Origin: Candidatus Staskawiczbacteria bacterium
GTDB taxonomy: Bacteria > Patescibacteriota > Minisyncoccia > Minisyncoccales > Staskawiczbacteraceae
Length of the DNA: 6,356 bases
Direction: 5' to 3'
Assembly (NCBI GenBank): GCA_026395195.1
Contig: JAPLZD010000010.1
Location: forward strand, 1-6,356
The number at the start of each line of letters is the position of its first letter. Position 1 is the stretch's first letter. This document shows positions 1 to 5,593 of the stretch, in pieces. Under the pieces are notes generated by a model. It worked only from the letters and a program-made list of their open reading frames with translations, was not told the DNA's origin and searched no databases. Made by a program: the position numbers and the translations under genes.

Positions 1-1
1 A

Positions 2-736
2 AACAAGGGAGGGCTTTTGACTTCGATAGATGGAATACAAGCTTTTTTGCCCGTATCTCAGCTTGCTGCCGAACATTATCCAAGAGTGACTGATGCAGAC
101 AAGCAGAAAATTTTAAAAGAACTGCAAAAATTTATCGGCAAATCTTTAGATGTAAAAGTATTGGACTTGCTGGCCTCGGAAAACAAGCTTATCCTTTCTG
201 AAAAAGCCAAGTCTGAAGAAAAAACAAAAGAAATTCTTAAAAATTATAACAAGGGCGATGTTATAGAAGGAGAAATTACCGGCATTGCCGACTTTGGCGC
301 ATTTATAAAATTTCCTTTGGATGTAGAAGACAAAAATCAGCAAATTGAAGGTTTAATCCACATTTCAGAATTAGACTGGCAATTGGTTGAGAATCCTTCG
401 GAAATTGTAAAAGTTGGCGAAAATATCAAGGCCCAAATTATAGATATCAATAACAACCAAGTTTTTCTTTCTTTAAAATCTTTAAAGAAAAATCCTTGGG
501 AAGAAATTGAAAAAAAATATAAAAAGGGCGATGTTGTCAAAGGAAAAATTACAAAATTTTCCGCTTTTGGAGCTTTTGTGGAAATAATGCCGAAAATCAG
601 GGGCTTGTGCCACATTTCTGAATTTGCTTCAAAAGAAGAAATGGAAAAACAGCTGGAAATTGACAAAGAATATGATTTTGAAGTTTTGCTGATAGAACCC
701 AAAGAACATAGAATGAGTTTGAAATTGAAGAAATAA
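2..736 (+). CDS. rpsA: Ribosomal protein S1-like protein, 5' end outside window
   Basis: The open frame enters from the left edge (codons from base 2) and stops at TAA 734-736. The TTG at 17 is an internal codon: the bases before it already encode NKGGLL, the usual start of the core of an S1 repeat. Visible, counting from that TTG: the rest of one S1 domain (to about residue 63, with GFLP-like AFLPVSQL), a second complete S1 domain (about 79-154, DFGAFIKF and GLIHISEL) and a third (about 170-237, AFGAFVEI and GLCHISEF). Tandem S1 OB-folds bind single-stranded RNA; in ribosomal S1 they hold mRNA on the 30S subunit. The second domain has about ten extra residues between the GAFIKF strand and the GLIHIS strand. 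The gene ends at the last S1 domain with no tail and is followed at once by a terminator. S1 versus another S1-repeat protein cannot be settled without the N-terminus, but at least three repeats favour S1. Confidence 0.88.
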   Translation, partial: NKGGLLTSIDGIQAFLPVSQLAAEHYPRVTDADKQKILKELQKFIGKSLDVKVLDLLASENKLILSEKAKSEEKTKEILKNYNKGDVIEGEITGIADFGAFIKFPLDVEDKNQQIEGLIHISELDWQLVENPSEIVKVGENIKAQIIDINNNQVFLSLKSLKKNPWEEIEKKYKKGDVVKGKITKFSAFGAFVEIMPKIRGLCHISEFASKEEMEKQLEIDKEYDFEVLLIEPKEHRMSLKLKK

Positions 737-762
737 AAAAACGGGCTTCGGCCCGTTTTTTT
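737..762 (+). terminator. Intrinsic terminator of the S1 gene, probably bidirectional
   Basis: Stem CGGGC (742-746), UUCG tetraloop (747-750), stem GCCCG (751-755), then seven T (756-762). The A-run before the stem (737-741) extends the pairing and would serve as the U-tract for transcripts coming from the right. It begins directly after the S1 stop codon. Confidence 0.93.
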
Positions 763-797
763 GTAAAAGAAAAAGGGAACAGCATTGCTGTTCCCTT
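763..797 (-). terminator. Terminator of the convergent minus-strand gene
   Basis: An almost perfect 25-base dyad at 773-797 has arms AAGGGAACAGCA and TGCTGTTCCCTT around one central base. Read on the minus strand, the stem is followed by a T-rich stretch (TTTTTCTTTT, complement of about 765-774), as expected for intrinsic termination of the gene ending at 839. A smaller hairpin (TTTCCC, five T, GGGAAA) lies at 801-817 between this site and the stop codon. Confidence 0.75.
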
Positions 798-838
798 GCA
801 TTTCCCTTTTTGGGAAAACACCTGCACCTTTCGGTGGA

Positions 839-2236
839 CTAATTCTTCGGTTTGCCCGCTTGCTTGCGAGCTTCAACACATTTGCGCAAGCCCCACTTGT
901 ACATAGAGCAGGGCCGGGTGCAAATACCGCGAGAGCAGTATTTGGCCTTGCCCGGAGGAAATTCGGGGTTGAGCGCAACAATGGCCAGCCTCAAAATTTC
1001 CCTAAGCGCAAGCCTAGTTGGCGGCTGTTCGGTGGTCAGACTGCCGTTGAGCAGCATCTGGCCTTCGTGATGGAAGTACCAATTTTCACAGCCCTTGACA
1101 ACGCCTTCCTCGCGCAACTTTTGCCAATCCTTGGTTTCCACCTTGCCCTGAGCTTCCTGCTCAGCAAGGCGGATCATGGCAGCCAGATCGTAAATCTTCA
1201 AAAAGCGAAGCTTCTTGTTGATGTAGATCTGGGTGTTGCCCCACTCCTGGCGCTGAATGATTAAGCCAATGCCCTCTGAACGGGCGTACTTATTCATCAG
1301 CGGGTTGTCGCAGTCATCAATGACCGCAATTTTGAGAGGCCTGCCATTGAAGCCCGCCACTTCTGCCAGCTCGGCCTTTTCCTCATACTCCAAGCCAGCC
1401 TGGATAAACCGAATCTGCTCGTTGTACTTGGCATCCAATGCCATGAGCAACCAGTTGATGGCAAGATCTTTGTCATCAGGATTCAGCGCGCAAATGAGAG
1501 CAGGAATGCCCTTGAGGTCGAAAAGGTTGTCAGCTTTGGGCCAAGCCTTAAAAAACCTCAAAATCATCTCCATTGCCGGATCCTCATCCATGCCAAAATG
1601 GTTGACGGCTTCCTCGGCGCTAAGCTGTTTGGAGCCGAAGACAAAGTCGACGATTTTCCCGTTGGGAATTTCCTCGCCGCATTTGCCCTGAATCCAGGCA
1701 GCAAAGATGCGGTCAAAAACCGAAATTCCTGCTTGCGGGTCAAAGGGCATTTTTGTCTCAAAGCTTTTCTTCTCTGAGGCATAGATGGCCCGAATCGCAA
1801 CGGAAATCCAGTCAACGACCGTCTCCACCGTAACCGAGGTTTCCACACTTTCGCTCGGGTACATGATTTTCGGCAAGTACCCAACGTCAAAGGGACTTCC
1901 TTGGCCTTTCAAATCATTGATGGTCACAAACTTGATGAGCTTGGACCACGCCGGGTTGTCCATAATGCCAAGGTGCTTTGCCACCAAAGTGGCGGCGCAC
2001 TCGCCTTCCTTGCGCGGCTCGCCAAGAGCCGGGTGTTCGTCGAACCTTCCATGGCCGACTCCCACCATGATTTCGCCCTTAGCTTCGGCTTCTTTGCCGT
2101 CAGCTTCTCGAGGATTAACGAAAGTCAGTCCTGATACCTGGCTGATTCCGGGAAAAAACTTTTCCCCGAAAAGCTTTAGCATCAGGTAGGCCACAATCTC
2201 CTCGATGTGCGGCCTGGGGTGAGTGGTGATTTTCAT
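839..2236 (-). CDS. Predicted MYG1/DHH-like metal-dependent phosphoesterase, GC-rich
   Basis: A 465-residue protein from ATG 2236-2234 to TAG 841-839. This ATG is preferred over an upstream in-frame TTG at 2284 because AAAGGA lies seven bases before it and the protein then opens with a hydrolase-like strand, KITTHPRPHIEE. H6, H10 and E12/E13, followed by GVGHGRFDEHP (residues 59-69, D66-E67-H68), recall the metal-binding motifs of the MYG1 (UPF0160)/DHH superfamily, whose members hydrolyse phosphodiester or nucleotide substrates. That assignment is by eye; substrate and activity are unknown. Further on are KIAVIDDCDNPL (302-313), ENWYFHHEGQMLLNGS (384-399) and a C-terminal cysteine set C434, C439, C443, C453, possibly a zinc or Fe-S site. 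No signal peptide or membrane segment is seen, so it is probably cytosolic. Bases 1981-2040 inside it hold 41/60 G+C, against 19/60 at 4141-4200 in ftsH, which suggests transfer. It has its own promoter, Shine-Dalgarno and terminator. That it is a real gene is nearly certain; the family is moderate. Confidence 0.82.
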   Translation of the reverse strand: MKITTHPRPHIEEIVAYLMLKLFGEKFFPGISQVSGLTFVNPREADGKEAEAKGEIMVGVGHGRFDEHPALGEPRKEGECAATLVAKHLGIMDNPAWSKLIKFVTINDLKGQGSPFDVGYLPKIMYPSESVETSVTVETVVDWISVAIRAIYASEKKSFETKMPFDPQAGISVFDRIFAAWIQGKCGEEIPNGKIVDFVFGSKQLSAEEAVNHFGMDEDPAMEMILRFFKAWPKADNLFDLKGIPALICALNPDDKDLAINWLLMALDAKYNEQIRFIQAGLEYEEKAELAEVAGFNGRPLKIAVIDDCDNPLMNKYARSEGIGLIIQRQEWGNTQIYINKKLRFLKIYDLAAMIRLAEQEAQGKVETKDWQKLREEGVVKGCENWYFHHEGQMLLNGSLTTEQPPTRLALREILRLAIVALNPEFPPGKAKYCSRGICTRPCSMYKWGLRKCVEARKQAGKPKN

Positions 2237-2243
2237 CGCGCAA

Positions 2244-2249
2244 TCCTTT
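2244..2249 (-). promoter_or_regulatory. Shine-Dalgarno site fixing the start of the MYG1-like gene
   Basis: AAAGGA on the minus strand, seven bases before ATG 2236-2234. It decides the start against the TTG at 2284. No comparable site precedes ftsH, the pseudouridine synthase or rplS in this window. Confidence 0.7.
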
Positions 2250-2300
2250 CTGTTATTGCTGAATTCCCAAATTGCGACAAGCAAAAAGGGGATTAAGCGT

Positions 2301-2328
2301 TTGACAACAATACTATATTAAGTATAGC
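2301..2328 (+). promoter_or_regulatory. Candidate ftsH promoter, sharing its -10 with the minus-strand promoter
   Basis: Perfect TTGACA (2301-2306), a 16-base spacer, then TATAGC (2323-2328, four of six consensus bases). The start would be near 2335, about 64 bases before the ftsH ATG. Alternatives closer to the gene are TTGATT (2356-2361), 17 bases, TAAATT (2379-2384) with a TG extension, which gives a leader of only about eight bases, and TATAAT at 2390-2395, which is too close unless the mRNA is leaderless. Confidence 0.45.
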
Positions 2329-2349
2329 ATATTTCTATGACAATGTCAA
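2321..2349 (-). promoter_or_regulatory. Near-consensus sigma-70 promoter for the MYG1-like gene
   Basis: On the minus strand, TTGACA (2349-2344) is followed after exactly 17 bases by TATACT (2326-2321). A TGC directly before the -10 makes it an extended -10 as well. Transcription would start near 2314, giving a leader of about 78 bases before ATG 2236. A perfect dyad TGACA-A-TGTCA (2338-2348) covers most of the -35 box. Confidence 0.8.
2338..2348. promoter_or_regulatory. Perfect short dyad over the minus-strand -35, possible operator
   Basis: TGACA-A-TGTCA is perfectly symmetric about 2343 and overlaps the -35 of the minus-strand promoter. Two looser dyads lie nearby: TCAAT-N4-ATTGA (2346-2359) and ATACT-N6-AGTAT (2310-2325). 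AT-rich DNA makes short dyads by chance, so the regulatory meaning is tentative. Confidence 0.25.
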
Positions 2350-2398
2350 TAGTCATTGATTAAACCTTAAAAACATGTTAAATTAATTATATAATTAT

Positions 2399-4225
2399 AT
2401 GAACCCACTTTTAAAAAATTTCGCATTCGTCATATTAATCCTTTTGGCTGTCGGAGGACTTTTTAGCTTGCTTTATTTCCCGTCAACAACTCCAAACCAA
2501 ATATCTGCCACGCAATTAGTTTCAGACATAAATGCCGGCAACGTAAAAAAAGTTGTTGTTGCGGGCGACACCTTAAACATAACTTACACCGATGATAAAA
2601 CCGCAACTTCCATGAAAGAGGCAAATGTCAGCGTGACTGATTTGCTGACAAATTTGGGAGTAACAAAAGATAGTTTGCAAAAAGTCCAAATTGATATTCA
2701 AGCGCCTCAGGAAAGCGTCTGGACATGGCTTTTACCAGCTTTGCTTTACGGAGTCTTGCCTTTGCTTTTAATTGGATTTTTCTTGTGGACAATGATGCGC
2801 CAGGCAAAAACAGGAGCCATGCAGGCATTTGATTTTACCAAAGCGCGCGCCCGCATTTTTGGAGCTGAAGGACATGGCAAGGAAAAAATAAATTTTAAAG
2901 ATGTCGCGGGCTTGAAAGAGGCTAAAGAAGAATTAGTTGAAATTGTTGATTTTTTGAAATTTCCCCAAAAGTATGTTGCTATGGGAGCAAAAATTCCGCG
3001 GGGCGTTTTGCTTGTTGGCGGAGCTGGTGTTGGAAAAACATTATTGGCAAGAGCTGTGGCAGGAGAAGCCAATGTTCCGTTTTTATCAATTTCCGGTTCT
3101 GAATTTGTGGAAATGTTTGTGGGGGTGGGTTCGGCTCGCGTGCGAGATTTATTTTCAATGGCAAAAAAATCAGCGCCGTCAATTGTTTTTATTGACGAGC
3201 TAGATGCCATTGGACGCCACAGAGGCGCTGGCATTGGCGGAGGCCACGACGAAAGAGAACAGACTTTAAACCAAATTTTAGTCGAAATGGACGGATTTGA
3301 AAAGGAAACCGGAGTAATTATTTTAGCAGCCACAAACAGGCCCGACATTTTAGACCCGGCCCTGTTAAGGCCTGGAAGATTTGACAGAAAAATTGTTTTA
3401 GATCCGCCCGATGTTCATGACAGGGAAGAAATTTTAAAAATCCATTCAAAAACAAAACCCTTGGCATCTGATGTTAATTTTAAAGAAGTTGCCGAAAGGA
3501 CTCCTGGATTTACCGGGGCCGATTTAGCTAACGTAGCAAACGAGGCTGCTTTATTGGCCGCCAGATACAACAAAAAAGAAGTTGACCAAAAAGAATTTTT
3601 GGATGCAATTGAAAAAGTTTTGCTTGGGCCGGAAAGAAAGTCTCACATTTTATCTAAAAAAGAAAAGGAAATTGCAGCTTATCACGAAGCAGGACATGCT
3701 TTGGTTTCAACATTTTCGCCTGACACTGAGCCTGTCAGAAAAATTTCAATAATAGCGCGCGGAATGGCGGCCGGCTACACTTTGCAAGTTCCTTCAGAAG
3801 AAAGAAAAATGAAAACAAAAACCGGTTTTATGTCAGAAATTGCAACTTTGCTTGGCGGATGCTCAGCTGAAAAAATTAAGTTTGGCGAAATGACAACAGG
3901 AGCTTCAAATGATTTGCAAAGAGCTTCGGAATTAGCTAGAAGATTGGTAAAAGAATTTGGAATGTCATCTTTGGGATTGATTGCGTTTGGCGAAAAAGAA
4001 GAACTGGTGTTTTTAGGAAAAGAAATTTCAGAGCAGAGGAATTATTCTGAAAAAATTGCCGAAAGAATTGACGAAGAAGTCGACATAATTATTAAGGGAG
4101 CGCAGAAAAACGCAGAAATAATTTTGTTAAAACGCAAAAATTTGCTGGACAAAGTTGCCAAAGATTTGATTGAAAAAGAAACAATAGAAAGAGCAGAATT
4201 TGAAAAATTAATAAAATCAAAATAA
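2399..4225 (+). CDS. ftsH: ATP-dependent zinc metalloprotease FtsH
   Basis: A 608-residue membrane-anchored AAA+ protease that unfolds and degrades membrane and cytosolic proteins as a hexamer. Order: first membrane segment (about 7-27), a short extracytoplasmic domain (28-108), second membrane segment (109-131), AAA+ domain, then M41 peptidase domain. Visible motifs: Walker A GGAGVGKT (207-214), pore loop FVG (240-242), Walker B SIVFIDE (261-267), second region of homology from ATNRPD (311) to RPGRFDR (324-330) with arginine fingers R324 and R327, zinc motif HEAGH (429-433) and the probable third zinc ligand D505 in GASNDL. The Walker A lacks the two prolines of the usual GPPGTGKT but keeps G-x4-GKT, so ATP binding should persist. 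It is slightly shorter than E. coli FtsH (about 644), mainly at the C-terminus. ATG 2399 has no Shine-Dalgarno; it gives the correct N-terminal anchor. A tRNA gene starts seven bases after the stop. Confidence 0.97.
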   Translation: MNPLLKNFAFVILILLAVGGLFSLLYFPSTTPNQISATQLVSDINAGNVKKVVVAGDTLNITYTDDKTATSMKEANVSVTDLLTNLGVTKDSLQKVQIDIQAPQESVWTWLLPALLYGVLPLLLIGFFLWTMMRQAKTGAMQAFDFTKARARIFGAEGHGKEKINFKDVAGLKEAKEELVEIVDFLKFPQKYVAMGAKIPRGVLLVGGAGVGKTLLARAVAGEANVPFLSISGSEFVEMFVGVGSARVRDLFSMAKKSAPSIVFIDELDAIGRHRGAGIGGGHDEREQTLNQILVEMDGFEKETGVIILAATNRPDILDPALLRPGRFDRKIVLDPPDVHDREEILKIHSKTKPLASDVNFKEVAERTPGFTGADLANVANEAALLAARYNKKEVDQKEFLDAIEKVLLGPERKSHILSKKEKEIAAYHEAGHALVSTFSPDTEPVRKISIIARGMAAGYTLQVPSEERKMKTKTGFMSEIATLLGGCSAEKIKFGEMTTGASNDLQRASELARRLVKEFGMSSLGLIAFGEKEELVFLGKEISEQRNYSEKIAERIDEEVDIIIKGAQKNAEIILLKRKNLLDKVAKDLIEKETIERAEFEKLIKSK

Positions 4226-4232
4226 CCATAAT

Positions 4233-4304
4233 GGGCCTGTAGCTCAATGGCGGAGCAGGAATCTTATACATTCAAGGTTGTAGGTTCGAGTCCTACCAGG
4301 CCCA
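4233..4304 (+). tRNA. tRNA-Ile, anticodon UAU
   Basis: A 72-base cloverleaf: acceptor GGGCCTG/CAGGCCC, D stem GCTC/GAGC, anticodon stem GGAAT/ATTCA (4258-4262 and 4270-4274), loop CTTATAC (4263-4269) with anticodon TAT at 4265-4267, five-base variable loop, T arm GTAGG-TTCGAGT-CCTAC, discriminator A. The outer anticodon pair is a G-A mismatch. C4-G69, U12-A23 and A73 match known isoleucine identity elements of E. coli tRNA-Ile. It would read AUA directly. CCA is not encoded. It starts seven bases after ftsH. Confidence 0.88.
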
Positions 4305-4317
4305 CACAAATAAATTT

Positions 4318-4390
4318 GGGCGGTTAGCTCAGTTGGTAGAGCATCTACTTGACGTGTAGAGGGTCATAGGTTCGAGTCCTATACCGCCCA
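4318..4390 (+). tRNA. tRNA-Val, anticodon GAC
   Basis: A 73-base cloverleaf: acceptor GGGCGGT/ACCGCCC, D stem GCTC/GAGC with loop AGTTGGTA, anticodon stem TCTAC/GTAGA, loop TTGACGT with anticodon GAC at 4351-4353, T arm ATAGG-TTCGAGT-CCTAT, discriminator A, no encoded CCA. Position 37 is G, where valine tRNAs usually have A. It is very similar to the tRNA-Val(UAC) at 5691, so the two look like paralogues. It lies 13 bases after tRNA-Ile and 10 before the next ATG. Confidence 0.93.
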
Positions 4391-4400
4391 CTATAAAAAA

Positions 4401-5147
4401 ATGGGGATAAAAATAATTTATGAAGATAATGATTTGCTGGTGGTGGATAAACCAGCGGGGATTGTAGTTTTTCCAGAAGGAGAGAGCGTAAAAAGCGGCG
4501 AGAAAACTTTAATTGATTATTTAATAGAAAAATATCCGGAGCTTAAAAATGTTGGTGAAGCGCCAAGGTATGGAATTGTGCATAGATTAGATAAAGACAC
4601 TTCCGGGGTTTTGCTGGTGGCAAAAACGCAAGAAGCCTTGATTTTTCTGCAAAACCAGTTTATAAATAGAAAGGTAGAAAAGAAATACGTCTGTTTGGTC
4701 GAAGGGGTAGTGAATGATGATTCTGGAAAAATTGAGACACTAATTGCAAGGTCAAAAAAAGATTTTAGAAAACAAGTAGCAATTTCTGAAAGCCAGAGAA
4801 GCCTGCCTGCCGGCAGGCAGGCAATTACAGAATATAAAGTTTTAGAAAGATTTTCCCGCGAACGGGATCCCGCTGTGGCGGGAAAAGATTCCTATACGCT
4901 TTTAGAAGTTGAAATAAAAACGGGCCGAAGGCACCAAATAAGGTGTCATTTGTCTTATTTAAAACATCCAATTGCGGGAGACAAATTATATTCTTTCAAA
5001 AATTCAAAAATTCCCGAAGGTTTAACCAGACAATTTCTACACGCATCTTATTTAAAAATCCAATTACCTTCTGGAAAAATTAAGGAGTTCAGTTCAGAAC
5101 TGCCGGAGGAGCTAGAAAAAATAATCAATAAATTAGCGAGGCAATAA
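4401..5147 (+). CDS. RluA-family RNA pseudouridine synthase with two palindromic inserts
   Basis: A 248-residue enzyme of the RluA/RluD family, which isomerises uridine to pseudouridine in rRNA or tRNA. Visible: IIYEDNDLLVVDKPAG (5-20), the catalytic motif HRLDKDTSG (61-69) with D64 as nucleophile, KKYVCLVEG (94-102), and TGRRHQIRCHL (174-184), the conserved late motif. There is no N-terminal S4 domain, since the catalytic fold starts at residue 3; the rRNA or tRNA target cannot be named. Residues about 134-141 (SLPAGRQA) and 151-164 (FSRERDPAVAGKDS) are encoded by two GC-rich palindromes that break the AT-rich gene between conserved strands, yet the frame stays open, so the enzyme is probably functional with longer loops. 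ATG 4401 follows the tRNA-Val 3' end by ten bases, with no Shine-Dalgarno. rplS starts nine bases after the stop. Confidence 0.93.
   Translation: MGIKIIYEDNDLLVVDKPAGIVVFPEGESVKSGEKTLIDYLIEKYPELKNVGEAPRYGIVHRLDKDTSGVLLVAKTQEALIFLQNQFINRKVEKKYVCLVEGVVNDDSGKIETLIARSKKDFRKQVAISESQRSLPAGRQAITEYKVLERFSRERDPAVAGKDSYTLLEVEIKTGRRHQIRCHLSYLKHPIAGDKLYSFKNSKIPEGLTRQFLHASYLKIQLPSGKIKEFSSELPEELEKIINKLARQ
4801..4822. repeat. Perfect 22-base palindrome in the pseudouridine synthase gene (LPAGRQ type)
   Basis: GCCTGCCTGCC followed by its exact reverse complement, with no central gap. In the reading frame it encodes the heart of SLPAGRQA (residues 134-141). From memory, LPAGRQ peptides recur in many unrelated Patescibacteria proteins, which marks this as a dispersed palindromic element; no search was run. 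It contrasts sharply with the surrounding AT-rich codons. Confidence 0.85.
4851..4886. repeat. Second compound palindrome in the same gene
   Basis: Outer arms TTTTCCCGC (4851-4859) and GCGGGAAAA (4878-4886) enclose CGGGATCCCG (4863-4872), itself a perfect palindrome. It can also fold as two adjacent hairpins: TCCCG-CGAA-CGGGA (4854-4867) and TCCCGC-TGTG-GCGGGA (4868-4883). In frame it encodes FSRERDPAVAGK. It sits 28 bases after the first palindrome and looks like a second, different dispersed element. Confidence 0.8.
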
Positions 5148-5156
5148 AAAAATATT

Positions 5157-5588
5157 ATGACAACATTATTAGAAAAATTTGATAAAGAGCAGGAAAAAAA
5201 ATTGCCAGATTTAAAACCTGGCGATACAATTAAAGTGCACCAAAAAATAAAAGAGGGCGATAAAGAAAGAATCCAAATTTTTGAAGGCTTAATTATTGCT
5301 AAAAAACACGGCAAAGGAATTTCCGGAACAATAACTGTAAGAAAAGTTGTTGACGGAGTCGGGGTTGAAAGAATTTATCCGATTCATTCGCCTTCGATTG
5401 AAAAAATTGAAGTTGTCAGGCATGGAAAAGTGAGAAGGTCAAAACTTTATTATTTGAGGACAGCCAAAGGCAAAAAAGCCAGACTAAAAAAAGTTGACTT
5501 TGCAGTAGCAATAGCGCCGGAAGAACCAACCCTAAAAGAAACTCCGGCTGAGACACTAGCTGAAAATTTGACAGAGGAACAAAAATAA
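5157..5588 (+). CDS. rplS: Large-subunit ribosomal protein bL19
   Basis: A 143-residue protein of the 50S subunit, where L19 sits near the 30S interface. The core (about 1-112) follows the family closely: PGDTIKV (21-27), FEGLIIAKK (42-50), TITVRKVVDGVGVERIYPIHSP (58-79), KVRRSKLYYLR (91-101) and GKKARLK (105-111). The remaining 31 residues are an acidic, proline- and glutamate-containing tail absent from the 115-residue E. coli protein, probably disordered. ATG 5157 is nine bases after the preceding stop with no Shine-Dalgarno at a usable distance, and gives the normal L19 N-terminus. The tRNA-Leu gene begins five bases after the stop, so mRNA and tRNA are likely made on one transcript and separated by processing. 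Confidence 0.96.
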   Translation: MTTLLEKFDKEQEKKLPDLKPGDTIKVHQKIKEGDKERIQIFEGLIIAKKHGKGISGTITVRKVVDGVGVERIYPIHSPSIEKIEVVRHGKVRRSKLYYLRTAKGKKARLKKVDFAVAIAPEEPTLKETPAETLAENLTEEQK

Positions 5589-5593
5589 ATTGG

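Noticed and set aside
17..19. TTG as a start codon for the S1-like gene
   Set aside because: The preceding in-frame codons encode the conserved start of an S1 repeat, so the gene continues to the left of the window.
337..981. Minus-strand open frame of 214 codons spanning the S1 gene, both terminators and part of the next gene
   Set aside because: It crosses two terminators and overlaps clearly coding S1 domains; its sequence is not protein-like.
785..1264. Plus-strand open frame of 159 codons opposite the MYG1-like gene
   Set aside because: It is a shadow of the GC-rich minus-strand gene and has no recognisable motifs; it also starts inside a terminator hairpin.
1257..2189. Several plus-strand open frames and one minus-strand frame inside the MYG1-like gene
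   Set aside because: High GC reduces stop codons, so long shadow frames are expected; their translations are low-complexity and lack family motifs.
2237..2284. Sixteen extra N-terminal residues for the MYG1-like protein from a TTG at 2284
   Set aside because: The added residues do not look conserved and would contain the Shine-Dalgarno site of the better ATG at 2236.
2946..3348. Shadow frames on both strands within ftsH
   Set aside because: They lie entirely inside the AAA+ domain coding region and have no motifs of their own.
4801..4886. The two palindromes as a CRISPR array or a terminator
   Set aside because: The units differ from each other, there is no repeat-spacer periodicity and no T-run; both lie in an intact coding frame.
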